From positions 50,181-87,714 of the forward strand of contig NZ_GG657556.1 of the NCBI RefSeq assembly GCF_000157995.1: DNA of 37,534 bases, read 5' to 3'. Position numbers and translations under genes: made by a program. The stretch comes from Holdemania filiformis DSM 12042. GTDB taxonomy: Bacteria; Bacillota_I; Bacilli_A; Erysipelotrichales; Erysipelotrichaceae. A model generated the notes under the pieces. It made no database searches. It was not told the DNA's origin and saw only the letters and a list, made by a program, of their open reading frames with translations. Positions within the stretch are counted from its first letter, which is position 1. The number at the start of each line of letters is the position of its first letter. Below, piece after piece: positions 1 through 8,533 of this stretch.

Positions 1-77
1 AGTTCTTCCTGTCGTGGGCGATTGTGATCACGCTGGCGGTCTACGGCGTGCTGAATATTCTGACAATTAAGATGTAA
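1..77 (+). CDS. C-terminal end of a membrane protein (partial)
   Basis: The reading frame is open from the window edge to a TAA at 75-77 and gives about 24 residues. They are strongly hydrophobic (FFLSWAIVITLAVYGVLNIL) and end in a short polar tail, TIKM, which looks like a final transmembrane helix. A good intrinsic terminator follows directly, supporting a real gene end. The fragment is too short to assign a family; a transporter is a reasonable guess only. Confidence 0.5.
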   Translation, partial: FFLSWAIVITLAVYGVLNILTIKM

Positions 78-81
78 GGTT

Positions 82-110
82 AAACCGGGAAATCCGGTTT
101 TTCTTTTTTT
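82..110 (+). terminator. Intrinsic terminator after the partial membrane protein
   Basis: A 7-bp stem, AAACCGG (82-88) with CCGGTTT (94-100), encloses the loop GAAAT and is followed by a T-rich run (101-110). It separates the upstream gene from the M14 peptidase. Confidence 0.8.
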
Positions 111-202
111 CCAAGTTGAAAAACCGGCTTGGAATCCGATTTGTTTTGCGGCGCCTGCGGATCGGTGCTACACTGTTTTTATCAGGGGAGGGAGCTGATT
201 TA

Positions 203-1870
203 ATGAAAACGACGTTTACTTATGATCATTACGCGGACTATGCCGAGCTGACGGCGCGGTTGGTCTATTTTAGCGAACATTATCCGAATTACACCCGTTT
301 GACAAGTCTGGGAAAGACACCGGAGGGCCGCAACCTGTGGGCGATGGAAGTGACGGATTTGCGCTGCGGGGATTTCGATGAGAAACCGGCGCAGCATATC
401 GACGGGAATACGCATGCCGGGGAAGTGACCGGCTCCATGGCGGCGCTGCATCAGCTGGACGTGCTTTTAACCGGCTGTGAAGAACCGCGGATTGCCCGGC
501 TGCTTCAAGCGTATACGTTTACGTTTATTCCGCGGATTTCTCCGGATGGGGCGGAAGTCTATCTGAAAACGCCGGATACGCTGCGCTCGGTTAACCGCCC
601 TTCAGGCAAAGCCCAGTCCGGCGTCGTCCGGCAGGATCTGGATCAGGACGGCGTAATCCGGTGGATGCGGATTCCTGATGAAACCGGGGCATGGACCGCG
701 GATGCGGAAGAACCGCGGCTTTTACGCCGGCGGCGGCCGGATGAAACCGACGGCGTGTTCTACACCGTGATGCCGGAAGGACTGCTTCAGGGAGAGTCTG
801 AAGATCTTCTGAAAGCGGCCCCGGCGCGCTGGGGGCTGGATTTCAACCGCAATTATCCCTGCTGGTGGCGGCCGGAACAGCCAGGCGCAGGCGACTATCC
901 GCTCGATAATCCGGAAACCCGCGCAGTGGCGGAGTTTTTGATCGACCATCCGAATGTCGGTGTGATGGTCACCCATCATACCAGCGGCGGGATGATTCTG
1001 AATCCGCCGGGTCCGTTCTCCGAGGCGGAACAGGATCCGCTGGACCGCAGCATCTACCATGCGATCGGAGCACTGGCCACCGAGGAAATGGGCTATCCGT
1101 TATTGAATCTGTACGATGGCTTTCATTGCACGGAAAGTGACTACGCGGCCGGCGCGGGCGACGACTGGGCCTATCTGAACCGCGGGATCTTCGCGGTGAC
1201 GGCGGAGCTGTGGGATTTGCAGAGCCGGGCTGGAATCAGTGTGGAGGAACAGCTGGAACCGGAACTTAGCGACGCTGAACGTCTGCGCCAGCAGAAATTG
1301 ACGCTGGCCTGGATCGACGCGCATTGTCCGCAGGCCTGGAAGCCGTGGACGCCGCTGGAGCATCCGCAGCTGGGCCAGGTAGAGATCGGCGGTCTTGATT
1401 ATAAGTTTACGATTCAGAATTGTCCGCCGGCATACCTGCGGGAAGAATGTGAAAAAGCGACGCGGTTCGCGCTGCGTCAGGTCTGTCTGCTGCCAAGGGT
1501 GGCGATCATGCGTTTCCAGGCCCAACCGTTAGGGCATGATTTCGTGAAGGTGACGGCGGAGATCGTCAACCGCGGCTATCTGCCGACGTGGATCAGCCGG
1601 CAGCGTCAGGCGATGAAGCTGACGAAACCCATTCAGATTGAATTGACAGGCGCTGAGATCCTCCAGGGACAGGCTCAGGGTGAAATTGAAGCGCTGGAAG
1701 GTTATGGACAGGATCAGACCGAGCTGTCTTTTTCCGGCGTCTATGGTCAGACCGCGGCGCTGCGCCGAAAAATAGAATGGATTGTCCGGGCGCCTGCGGG
1801 AACACGTGTGCAGTTAAACGTTCGCTGCGCTCAGGCCGGACAGGCTTCGGCAAGCTGCGTGATCGATTGA
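203..1870 (+). CDS. M14-family zinc carboxypeptidase
   Basis: Predicted metallopeptidase of 555 residues in the carboxypeptidase A (M14) family, hydrolysing peptide or peptide-like amide bonds with one zinc ion. The zinc motif HAGE is at residues 71-74. The substrate-binding Asn-Arg pair lies in DFNRNYP (213-219), the third zinc His in THHTSGG (about 257-263), and the catalytic Glu in TAELWDL (Glu335). After the catalytic domain, a C-terminal region of about 170 residues looks beta-rich. The frame is open from 116, but the ATG at 203 is preferred because GGGGAGGGAG precedes it at normal distance and the upstream 29 residues are Arg-rich and unlike the family. No signal peptide is visible, so it is probably cytoplasmic. 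The family is sure; the substrate is unknown. Confidence 0.88.
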   Translation: MKTTFTYDHYADYAELTARLVYFSEHYPNYTRLTSLGKTPEGRNLWAMEVTDLRCGDFDEKPAQHIDGNTHAGEVTGSMAALHQLDVLLTGCEEPRIARLLQAYTFTFIPRISPDGAEVYLKTPDTLRSVNRPSGKAQSGVVRQDLDQDGVIRWMRIPDETGAWTADAEEPRLLRRRRPDETDGVFYTVMPEGLLQGESEDLLKAAPARWGLDFNRNYPCWWRPEQPGAGDYPLDNPETRAVAEFLIDHPNVGVMVTHHTSGGMILNPPGPFSEAEQDPLDRSIYHAIGALATEEMGYPLLNLYDGFHCTESDYAAGAGDDWAYLNRGIFAVTAELWDLQSRAGISVEEQLEPELSDAERLRQQKLTLAWIDAHCPQAWKPWTPLEHPQLGQVEIGGLDYKFTIQNCPPAYLREECEKATRFALRQVCLLPRVAIMRFQAQPLGHDFVKVTAEIVNRGYLPTWISRQRQAMKLTKPIQIELTGAEILQGQAQGEIEALEGYGQDQTELSFSGVYGQTAALRRKIEWIVRAPAGTRVQLNVRCAQAGQASASCVID

Positions 1871-1912
1871 AGCCTTGAAATCTGTGCGGATAATCCGATA
1901 AAGGAGAAATGA

Positions 1913-3016
1913 ATGGCGGAATTAATGAAAGCAAGAATCAACGCTGACTCGCTCGGCGAACTGGCGCGCAGAATCAAAAAAAACCACCCTGCGTTTGAGA
2001 GCGAAGCCTTTGTGAGCGAGATTCTGGACGCGGACTGGGACTCGCTGGAACTGAAAGCCCGGATCCGGAAGACAGCGCTGGCCTTGGGCAAAACCCTGCC
2101 TGCGGACTATTCGCAGGCGGTGACGATTCTGCGGCAGACCGCGGCGGATTATCCAGCGGGCAGCGACGGGTTAATGTTGATGTGCCTGCCTGATTATGTC
2201 GAGCTATTCGGCCAGGCGGAAGCGGATTGGGAAGCATCCATGGCGGCGCTGGAACAAATCACCTCGCTGGCTTCGGCGGAATTCGCCGTCCGCGCGTTTA
2301 TTCTCCGCGATGAAAAGCGGATGATGGCGCAGATGGCCGTCTGGGCTGGGCATAATAGCGAGCATGTCCGCCGGCTGGCCAGCGAGGGCTGCCGCCCTCA
2401 GCTGCCCTGGGGACAGGCGCTGGCGAGCTTTAAGCAGGATCCATCACCGGTGCTGCGGATTCTCGAACTGCTGAAAGCCGATCCGTCGCCGTATGTCCAG
2501 AAAAGCGTAGCGAACAACCTGAACGATATCTCCAAAACCCATCCCGAGCTGGTATTGGAAACGGCGCACCGCTGGCAGGGCCAGAATCCGGTCACGGACT
2601 GGATCCTCAAACACGGCTGCCGGACCTTGTTGAAAAAGGGAAACCCGGAAGCACTGGCGCTGTTCGGGGTGGCAGAGAACGATCATGTGAAAACAACGGG
2701 ATTGACGGTGATGACGCCGGTTGTGCGGATTGGGGAGGAATTGGTTTTTTCCTTCGCGGTTGCCGCTGAGAACGAGGCTCAGGTCAGGCTGGAATATGCG
2801 GTTGACTATGTGAAAGCCAAGGGAAAACGCAGCCGGAAAAATTATAAAATATCCGAGCTGACCTTAAAGGCAGGCGAGAAACGAACGTATGTGAGAAAAC
2901 AACGCTTCGCCGACACCAGCGTCAGAAAACATTATCCAGGCCGCCATGCGGTCACGCTGATCGTCAATGGTATTCCGCAGGGAACGCAGGCGTTTGAGGT
3001 CAGGGCGATGGACTGA
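1913..3016 (+). CDS. AlkC-like DNA alkylation repair protein
   Basis: A 367-residue HEAT-like repeat protein of the AlkC/AlkD DNA glycosylase superfamily, which removes alkylated bases such as 3-methyladenine. Typical AlkC segments are present: VRRLASEGCRPQLPWG (about 152-167) and PSPYVQKSVANNLNDISKTH (about 191-210), the latter a repeat that contacts DNA. The last 90 or so residues (from about 275) are basic and beta-rich, resembling the Ig-like C-terminal extension of some AlkC proteins. AAAGGAGAA precedes the ATG. It lies 42 bp after the peptidase on the same strand with no terminator between, so the two may be co-transcribed, though their functions do not obviously connect. The family is confident; the exact base specificity is not. 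Confidence 0.85.
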   Translation: MAELMKARINADSLGELARRIKKNHPAFESEAFVSEILDADWDSLELKARIRKTALALGKTLPADYSQAVTILRQTAADYPAGSDGLMLMCLPDYVELFGQAEADWEASMAALEQITSLASAEFAVRAFILRDEKRMMAQMAVWAGHNSEHVRRLASEGCRPQLPWGQALASFKQDPSPVLRILELLKADPSPYVQKSVANNLNDISKTHPELVLETAHRWQGQNPVTDWILKHGCRTLLKKGNPEALALFGVAENDHVKTTGLTVMTPVVRIGEELVFSFAVAAENEAQVRLEYAVDYVKAKGKRSRKNYKISELTLKAGEKRTYVRKQRFADTSVRKHYPGRHAVTLIVNGIPQGTQAFEVRAMD

Positions 3017-3083
3017 GGAAAAACTTCCTCTCGTCGATTTCATAACCGGTTCACAGGAAAAGCTGCCGGAATAGGAAATAGAA

Positions 3084-3143
3084 AAAAACAGGAACAAGCT
3101 TAGGTAGCCTGAACGGCGTTCCTTTTGCTTGATTCCTGTTTTT
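3084..3143. terminator. Bidirectional terminator between convergent genes
   Basis: An 11-bp perfect arm pair, AAAAACAGGAA (3084-3094) and TTCCTGTTTTT (3133-3143), is extended inward by CAAGC/GCTTG with one bulged A. A- and T-runs flank it on both sides, so it can stop transcription from the AlkC-like gene (+) and from the reductase (-). Confidence 0.8.
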
Positions 3144-3245
3144 AGTTTGCTTTCTTTGACGTTGAAGTTGATTTGAAATTCCTGTTTGTCCTGGGTTAGG
3201 CGCTTGGAAAGCTTAATCCGGACTCAGTTTCGGAAGCGGTGGCGG

Positions 3246-4121
3246 TTAGACCGCGCGGCCTGCGTCGTTGCCCGCATGAATCGCTTTGGCAATGTTGAAC
3301 GGATTGGCGCAGTCGCCGACGGCATAGGTTTCCGCAACGGACAGGCCTTCCAGCAGGCTTGTGTTTGGCAGCATGTCGGCGGCGTTGACGATCGCGTCGC
3401 AGGCGATTTCCATCTCAACTCCGGCTTCCGTCATGATCACGGCTTTGTTTTGGTTCACCGATTTCAAGGAAGCTTTCGGCCAGGCGCTGAAGCCCAGTGA
3501 ATACAAGGCTGTGGTCATCATCCGCATCGCATGCTGAGATTGCTGCATATCCATTTCCTCAGCGGCGTTCGGCGTGATCATCGTCACGTGCTTTTTATGG
3601 ACTGTCAGCCACAGCGCAGCGTCGAAGGCCTGAGCGTTGGAGCCGTAGATGAGGACGTTTTCGCCCATCTCGGTGAACATGAACGATTCCATCTCGATGA
3701 CCGGAGCGCTGCCGTCGCCGTCCACCTTCAAGGTGTCGCGCAGACCGCCGGCAGCCAGGATGACCGCGTCCGGTGCTTCCGCGTTGATCTTGGCGACGTC
3801 GACTTCCACGCCGGTTTCGACTTTGACACCGGTGATTTCCAGCTGGCGGATCAGATAGTTCTTGAAATCCTGCAAGTTTTCATGCGGTCCCTTGACGGTA
3901 TGCGCGAAATCCAGCAGGCCGCCGAGCGTGCCTTTCTTTTCGTACAGCGTTACTTCATGACCGCGGGCAGCCGCAATCCGGGCCGCTTCCATGCCGGCCG
4001 GACCCCCGCCGATGACCATGACTTTTTTCGCTTTTTCAGCAGGTGTCAGTTCATATGAGGCCGGGCCGCCTTCACGCATGACACGCTGGGTCATCGCGTT
4101 GACGCGGCAGTAGCCGGCCAT
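3246..4121 (-). CDS. C-terminal half: FAD/NAD(P)-binding domain of the split reductase
   Basis: The frame is readable from the frameshift at about 4196, where it encodes EGRIDEIAPCTRCLHCHIGS and the cluster cysteines. The first ATG in frame is at 4121. It contains the Rossmann motif VIGGGPAGMEAAR and a second nucleotide-binding region (ENVLIYGSNAQAFDAALWL), and ends with the FAD-contacting AVGDCANPFNIAKAIHAG. The second nucleotide site has GSNAQA in place of a glycine-rich GxGxxG, so NAD(P)H use is doubtful; an exported enzyme might take electrons from a membrane donor instead. It has no ribosome binding site of its own that I would trust, so it is treated as the downstream part of a broken gene. 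Confidence 0.7.
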   Translation of the reverse strand: MAGYCRVNAMTQRVMREGGPASYELTPAEKAKKVMVIGGGPAGMEAARIAAARGHEVTLYEKKGTLGGLLDFAHTVKGPHENLQDFKNYLIRQLEITGVKVETGVEVDVAKINAEAPDAVILAAGGLRDTLKVDGDGSAPVIEMESFMFTEMGENVLIYGSNAQAFDAALWLTVHKKHVTMITPNAAEEMDMQQSQHAMRMMTTALYSLGFSAWPKASLKSVNQNKAVIMTEAGVEMEIACDAIVNAADMLPNTSLLEGLSVAETYAVGDCANPFNIAKAIHAGNDAGRAV

Positions 4122-4179
4122 CGCGTTGGCTTCATTGCTGCCGATATGGCAGTGCAGACAGCGGGTGCACGGTGCGATC

Positions 4180-5463
4180 TCATCGATCCGTCCCTCCGCG
4201 CAGCTTATTGACGTATTCGGTATCGACGGTTAACGGGCGGGTCATCAGGAAGAAATCCGCTTTGCCGTCTTCCAAGGCTTGTTCGAAGAAATCCGGAGCG
4301 TGCGCCGGGTCCATGTAGGTGACGACGCCGCACGGGATGCTGAGGGCCGCTTTGTAGCGGGCCGCGACATTGAGAAGCATACCGGCGCCCTGGGTGTCGC
4401 CGATCAGCTGGCCCTGCCAGTGCTTTTTGAAATCGTACTGCGTACCGAAGCCGGACGCGCCTTCTATACCGTTTAGGATGAAATACAGATCGCTGCCGAA
4501 CTGCGCGACGTGATGGCCCAGCGGACCTAAGCGCAGGTGCATGGAATCCGCGCCGGCGGCCTCAAACAGCTTCGCAAGGGCGATGCCTTCCTCGACTGTC
4601 GTAATTTTTGTGCGCGGCGTGGTAACTGCGTTGTCCAGCGTCATCAGCGTCGGGTTGTTGGCGACGTTGTCGTTTTCTTCGATCGCGTCGATTAAGATCT
4701 GAACGTTGAAATTCGAACCGCAGGCTTCCTTGATCTTGGTAATGCATTCCGTGACGAACCGGGCGCGGTTTTCCAGGCTGGTGCAGCCGTATTCGTCGGT
4801 GCGCACGTTGTAGAAACGGGACAGGAAATGCTCGCCCATGTTGAAGCCGGCGGCATTGATTTCAAACGCCTTGAAGCCCAGCTGCTGCATCCCCTTGGCA
4901 ATCTGCGCGCCGCGGTCTTCGATCGTCTGGATCTGTTCGACGGTCATTTCATTTTCACCCGCGCCGAACTGGGCCCACTGATAGCCCAGGCTCGCGCCGT
5001 ATTTCGCACATTCCGCGACCAGCTTCTGGCCGAATGCCAAAGTTTCAGCGTCATAACCGCTGCCGTCCGCTGGAATTTCTAAGGCGGCAATGCCTTCGAC
5101 GTAGATCATCTCTACGCCGCCTTTGGCAAAATTGACGTAATATTGAAGCAGTTCATCGGTTAAGCCGGCTAAATAAGTTGCGGATCCAGCCGCCGATTTA
5201 ACCATCCGGTGACTGAGTTGAAGCGAACCGACGGTCAGCGGCGAGAACAACGTCTTTAATTCTTTGGTGTTCGTGCGGTAATCTTCACGCTGCGGATTGA
5301 GATAAGCCGCGGCGATTTTGTCGTTTTCCGGGGCGGTCGTCGGCGTTGTGACTTCCGGGGTTTTTTCTTTTTCAGTCGAACATCCGACTAACCCTGCGGC
5401 CATCAACGATAAGGCGGTGGCGCCGCTTCCCTTCAGGAAGTCGCGTCTTGAAATTTTAACCAT
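4180..5463 (-). CDS. N-terminal half: Tat-lipoprotein FMN-binding OYE domain
   Basis: The open frame of 427 codons starts with a textbook twin-arginine signal, SRRDFLK (residues 5-11), a hydrophobic stretch and the lipobox LVGC (Cys28). The protein is therefore probably folded with cofactor, exported by Tat and lipid-anchored outside the membrane. A Thr/Pro/Glu-rich linker leads into the FMN barrel, starting near LKTLFSPLTVGSLQLSHRMV (about 69-88). The barrel carries the family segments GAGENEMTVEQIQTIEDRGA and AGFNMGEHFLSRFYNVRTDEYG (given here as motifs around residues 167-227). AGAGGAGG precedes the ATG. The frame ends prematurely at GGTDR-stop because of the extra G near 4196. Family reactions are reduction of activated C=C bonds; the substrate is unknown. 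Confidence 0.75.
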   Translation of the reverse strand: MVKISRRDFLKGSGATALSLMAAGLVGCSTEKEKTPEVTTPTTAPENDKIAAAYLNPQREDYRTNTKELKTLFSPLTVGSLQLSHRMVKSAAGSATYLAGLTDELLQYYVNFAKGGVEMIYVEGIAALEIPADGSGYDAETLAFGQKLVAECAKYGASLGYQWAQFGAGENEMTVEQIQTIEDRGAQIAKGMQQLGFKAFEINAAGFNMGEHFLSRFYNVRTDEYGCTSLENRARFVTECITKIKEACGSNFNVQILIDAIEENDNVANNPTLMTLDNAVTTPRTKITTVEEGIALAKLFEAAGADSMHLRLGPLGHHVAQFGSDLYFILNGIEGASGFGTQYDFKKHWQGQLIGDTQGAGMLLNVAARYKAALSIPCGVVTYMDPAHAPDFFEQALEDGKADFFLMTRPLTVDTEYVNKLRGGTDR

Positions 5464-5565
5464 GTTAACTAGTCCTCCTCTTATGCTATAATTCTAACAA
5501 GGTCAACGATGCTTCCGCACCATCCGATTGCTAGATTATTCACAGATTGTTTCGTGCAGAATGCC

Positions 5566-5592
5566 GAAAATGTAGAAAATACGGAAAATGCG
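5566..5592. repeat. Three tandem 9-bp iterons upstream of the PucR-type regulator
   Basis: GAAAAT begins at 5566, 5575 and 5584, giving three head-to-tail 9-bp units (GAAAATGTA, GAAAATACG, GAAAATGCG). They lie in the intergenic region between the divergent reductase and regulator genes, about 30 bp before the regulator start. This is a candidate protein-binding site; its role is inferred from position only. Confidence 0.5.
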
Positions 5593-5620
5593 GCCAGGTA
5601 AGAATTAAGGGGGAGAAAGG

Positions 5621-7111
5621 ATGCAGATAAAAACGATCATCGAGCAGCTGACAGGGGAATTTTCGCTGTCTTGTCCGGAATCTTTGAGCGATATGCCGAT
5701 CACCTGCTGCCAGCTGATTTTTGAAAAATCCGCAGTGTGGACGCCGGGGACGGCGTATATCCAGGCGGAGGCGTTCGATTTAGAACCTGCGGCCGCACCG
5801 CAAAGTTTCTTTCTGCTTTGCCGCAGCAGTGTGCAGGCGCCGAACGCCGCGGTCTGTCATACCGGGAACGCACAGGATTTATATCAGGCGATCTCTGTGC
5901 TGCTGACGGAGCCGGCAGCCTATGCCCGGGCTTTGGCGGCGCTGCAGCGGGTTGCCGGCGCGGGTCAGGGCATTCAAGCGCTGATCGATACCGCTTATCA
6001 GTTTCTTCAAAATCCAATTCATGTCCAGGACAGACTGTTTTCCCTGATCGCCGCCAGTCCGCAGACGCCCTGCGGCAACGCTGTATACGATTATTTTTTA
6101 ATCCACAAGGAACCGCAGCCGGATTACCTGAACCATGTTGAAGCGATCATCATGAAATTCACGGAACATCATATTCACTGCGCTCAGCTGGCAGACTATC
6201 AGCGCGGCCCGCTGAAATTAATCAATTGCTCGATCGGAGCGATGCCTCATCTTTTAGGCGGACTTGAGGTGCTGCAGCTGAACCGGCCGTTTACCCAGAC
6301 GGATGTCCGAATTATCGATCAGCTCGCGCTGCTTTTGCAGATCGAATTGTTCAAGGCCAACAACGCGGCGGAGCAGGCCGGGACGCAGTTTGAGGCGCTG
6401 ATGCAGGACATCCTGCGCAGCCGCCTGCTTCATCCCGAAATTCTCCGGCTGCGCCTGCAGTCGTTTCCGCGTCTGCAGAACCGGCGGTTTTGTCTTCTGT
6501 TAAGCCAGATCCCGAAAAGCAAGGTGTGCACGCTGAAATATTATAATGAGGAAATCATGCGCCGCGCCGAAGTGATCGAAAGCTTTCAATATCAGAACGA
6601 CCTGTATTTTCTGATCGACCCGGACCTTGATGAAACCGGCAGCGCCGCGTTAAACGAACTGGCCGTCAGTGCCGGAACGCTGTTGATCGCCAGCGATCCG
6701 ATCGACAATCTGATCCATTGTCCACGCATTGTCGCGATGCTGCGGGAGGCGCTCAGCGTCTGCGGCGCCGCCCAGGGTTTGTTTCTGTTCCGCGGGCTGT
6801 ATTTTAAAACGCTGCTGCATTCGCTCACGACGCACAGCCCGCTGACGCTGGGCGATTTCGTCCATCCTGGAATCCAGCGCCTCAAAGACTATGATCAGGC
6901 ACATCAGACGGATTTTTTGGCGACGTTTAAAACATATCTGCAATGCCAGTGCAGTCCGACAAACACGGCCGCCGCGCTGCATCTGCACCGCAATTCTCTG
7001 GCCTACCGGATTCAGAAAGCCCGTCAGATCAGCGGATTTTCCAGCGAGGATCCAGAGGACTGCCACAATTTCCTGCTGTCGATCCAGATTGACGAGTATC
7101 TCGGAACTTAA
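5621..7111 (+). CDS. PucR-family transcriptional regulator
   Basis: A 496-residue protein whose C-terminus is the PucR-type helix-turn-helix: FLATFKTYLQCQCSPTNTAA, followed by ALHLHRNSLAYRIQKARQI (residues about 425-470). The rest is a sensor region with a GAF-like middle part. Members of this family control catabolic genes, often those next to them. It starts 157 bp from the divergent Tat-exported reductase, so control of that reductase is the simplest hypothesis. The start is supported by AGGGGGAGAAAGG just upstream. No membrane segments were seen. The regulator class is confident; the effector is unknown. Confidence 0.85.
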   Translation: MQIKTIIEQLTGEFSLSCPESLSDMPITCCQLIFEKSAVWTPGTAYIQAEAFDLEPAAAPQSFFLLCRSSVQAPNAAVCHTGNAQDLYQAISVLLTEPAAYARALAALQRVAGAGQGIQALIDTAYQFLQNPIHVQDRLFSLIAASPQTPCGNAVYDYFLIHKEPQPDYLNHVEAIIMKFTEHHIHCAQLADYQRGPLKLINCSIGAMPHLLGGLEVLQLNRPFTQTDVRIIDQLALLLQIELFKANNAAEQAGTQFEALMQDILRSRLLHPEILRLRLQSFPRLQNRRFCLLLSQIPKSKVCTLKYYNEEIMRRAEVIESFQYQNDLYFLIDPDLDETGSAALNELAVSAGTLLIASDPIDNLIHCPRIVAMLREALSVCGAAQGLFLFRGLYFKTLLHSLTTHSPLTLGDFVHPGIQRLKDYDQAHQTDFLATFKTYLQCQCSPTNTAAALHLHRNSLAYRIQKARQISGFSSEDPEDCHNFLLSIQIDEYLGT

Positions 7112-7283
7112 GTCAGGCTTACCTTACCAACGGCCGGTTTAAAAATAACGGAAAAATTGTCCGCGGGCAATCTTGCCTGAAGACCGGCATCTATCCTTAT
7201 ACAAATAAAAAGGGAAGGATCCGCAAAATTTCAGATCAATTCACTCAATGACAGGAATTTCAGCCCTCGCTGCCAACCTGCCT

Positions 7284-7311
7284 TTGAATTTAACGGCTTT
7301 GATGATAAAAT
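7284..7311 (+). promoter_or_regulatory. Possible promoter of yhfZ
   Basis: TTGAAT (7284-7289), a 16-bp spacer and TAAAAT (7306-7311) lie 63 bp upstream of the yhfZ start. The match to sigma-A consensus is fair (4/6 and 5/6). Confidence 0.45.
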
Positions 7312-7373
7312 AACAAGAAAGAGCGTACCGGTCAGTTCCGGCATGAAGATCGTTCAGTAAACGGAGATAAACT

Positions 7374-8297
7374 ATGATGTACTATGAAGATTTAATGGGA
7401 AAAAATGCGATCGCAACGATTAAAGTGTCCAAGGAATTGCTGAAATATTCCGTCGGAGAGCGGATTCCGACCGTCAGCGAATTTGTGGATTCATTAAGCC
7501 TGGCAAGGGGCACAGTACAAAACGCGATCAAGACACTGGTGGATCATGAAGCGGTGCGGATTGAATCCAAGGGACATTTGGGATCTTACCTGATGAAGAA
7601 AAATATGCGCGTGCTGCTTAAATTCGCGGGGGTGCGGATGCTGCTGGGCACAATGCCGCTGCCATACAGCCGGCGCTATGAGGGCCTGGCTTCCGGTTTG
7701 ATCGCGTCGATGGAAAATAATTACGACCTGCCGATCAACCTGGCCTACATGCGCGGATCGGTTAACCGTATCAGCATGGTCCTGCAGAAGCGCTATGACT
7801 TCGCGGTTGTTTCCCGATATGCCGCTCATCATTTCCTTGAAAAATATCCCGATAAGATTGAGATCGTCGTCGGCTTTGGCGCGGGCTCCTATTTAAGCAA
7901 CCACGTGATCATGTTCCATAATCCCAATATCAAGGAAATCCAGGATGGCATGAAGATCGGCATCGACTCCGCCTCAATTGACCAGAAAGAACTGACGAAA
8001 TTCGTCTGCCAGGGGAAAAACGTCGAATTCATCGAGATCGAATATTCGCGAATCATTGAGCGCGTGATTTCCGGCGATATCGACGCGACGGTCATGAATA
8101 TCGACGAAGCTAACGACAAGCATGTTAAAATCCATACGAAATCAATCCCGCAGGTCAACAAGGACAATACCGAAGCGGTGCTGGTTGTCGCTAAGGAAAA
8201 TGAAATTTCAACATTGATCAAAGAACTGGTCGATGTGGAAACGGTGCTGAATATCCAGCGCCTGGTTCTGGAAGAAAAAATAACGCCGAGCTACTAA
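7374..8297 (+). CDS. yhfZ: YhfZ-type GntR-like regulator with ligand-binding domain
   Basis: A 307-residue regulator. Residues about 15-80 form a winged helix with a GntR-type helix-turn-helix (VGERIPTVSEFVDSLSLARG, then TVQNAIKTLVDHEAVRIES). The remainder (about 85-300) resembles a periplasmic-binding-protein fold: a hinge region around PLPYSRRYEGLASGL, then VVGFGAG, and MKIGIDSASIDQKELT in the second lobe. This matches YhfZ, the regulator encoded in the yhf operon of E. coli. GGAGATAAACT precedes the first ATG. A terminator follows and the operon then has its own promoter, so yhfZ appears to be a separate transcription unit that controls the genes downstream. The family is confident; ligand and operator are unknown. 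Confidence 0.82.
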   Translation: MMYYEDLMGKNAIATIKVSKELLKYSVGERIPTVSEFVDSLSLARGTVQNAIKTLVDHEAVRIESKGHLGSYLMKKNMRVLLKFAGVRMLLGTMPLPYSRRYEGLASGLIASMENNYDLPINLAYMRGSVNRISMVLQKRYDFAVVSRYAAHHFLEKYPDKIEIVVGFGAGSYLSNHVIMFHNPNIKEIQDGMKIGIDSASIDQKELTKFVCQGKNVEFIEIEYSRIIERVISGDIDATVMNIDEANDKHVKIHTKSIPQVNKDNTEAVLVVAKENEISTLIKELVDVETVLNIQRLVLEEKITPSY

Positions 8298-8330
8298 CCC
8301 GGCTTCGATAGTCCGTCAGTTGTTTAAGGA

Positions 8331-8354
8331 CCGGTGAAAACCGGCTCTTTTTTT
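8331..8354 (+). terminator. Intrinsic terminator after yhfZ
   Basis: CCGGT (8331-8335), the loop GAAA and ACCGG (8340-8344) are followed by CTC and a run of seven T (8348-8354). The stem is short but GC-rich, with a GAAA loop. Confidence 0.65.
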
Positions 8355-8476
8355 GTTTTCCCGATGTGCGCTGCCGAGAAGAAAACATGTGAAGAATTCA
8401 GCGCCGATGAGAAAAGAAACCAAAATGGTAAACGCCGTGAGAAAGGCGCGGCAGGTAAGAAAATTAGATCGAACTT

Positions 8477-8500
8477 CAAAATACATAAAAATATATTTTG
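8477..8500. promoter_or_regulatory. Inverted repeat just upstream of the yhf promoter
   Basis: CAAAATA (8477-8483) and TATTTTG (8494-8500) are perfect 7-bp arms around a 10-bp AT-rich spacer, ending 4 bp before the -35 box. A second, smaller repeat (ATACA 8544-8548 and TGTAT 8555-8559) lies downstream of the -10 box. Both are candidate YhfZ operators by position. Confidence 0.45.
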
Positions 8501-8504
8501 CTTG

Positions 8505-8533
8505 TTGACTTTCTCACTTGTCAGGGCTATACT
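8505..8533 (+). promoter_or_regulatory. Strong sigma-A-type promoter of the yhf operon
   Basis: TTGACT (8505-8510), exactly 17 bp of spacer and TATACT (8528-8533); both boxes match consensus at 5 of 6. It lies about 40 bp before the first gene of the operon. Confidence 0.8.

Larger units (their letters stand above)
3246..5463 (-). pseudogene. Tat-exported OYE/FAD flavin reductase, split by a +1 frameshift
   Basis: Reading both halves together gives one 738-codon enzyme of the 2-enoate reductase/BaiCD/2,4-dienoyl-CoA reductase type: an N-terminal FMN-binding old-yellow-enzyme barrel, a four-cysteine [4Fe-4S] cluster and a C-terminal FAD/NAD(P)-type domain. The frame changes at 4196/4197, where an extra G in the minus-strand run CGCGGAGGGACGG turns the expected LREGRIDEIAPC into LRGGTDR-stop. 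Removing one G restores a continuous frame whose length divides exactly. The cluster cysteines (PCTRCLHCHIG, then GYCRVN) lie in the lost linker, between the two intact open frames. It may be a genuine recent mutation, a sequencing or assembly error, or less likely a frameshift read by the ribosome; no classic slippery heptamer is seen. It is divergent from a PucR-type regulator that may control it. Confidence 0.8.

Noticed and set aside
116-202. Extended N-terminus of the M14 peptidase
   Set aside because: The extra 29 residues are Arg-rich, not a signal peptide, and the ATG at 203 has the proper ribosome binding site. The stretch also begins directly at the upstream terminator's T-run.
4190-4200. 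Programmed ribosomal frameshift in the reductase
   Set aside because: No slippery heptamer or downstream stimulatory structure was seen, and family members are made from one continuous frame; mutation or sequencing error is simpler.
7166-7177. GGCAA/TTGCC hairpin after the PucR-type gene as a terminator
   Set aside because: No T-run follows and the stem has only 5 bp with a 2-nt loop.
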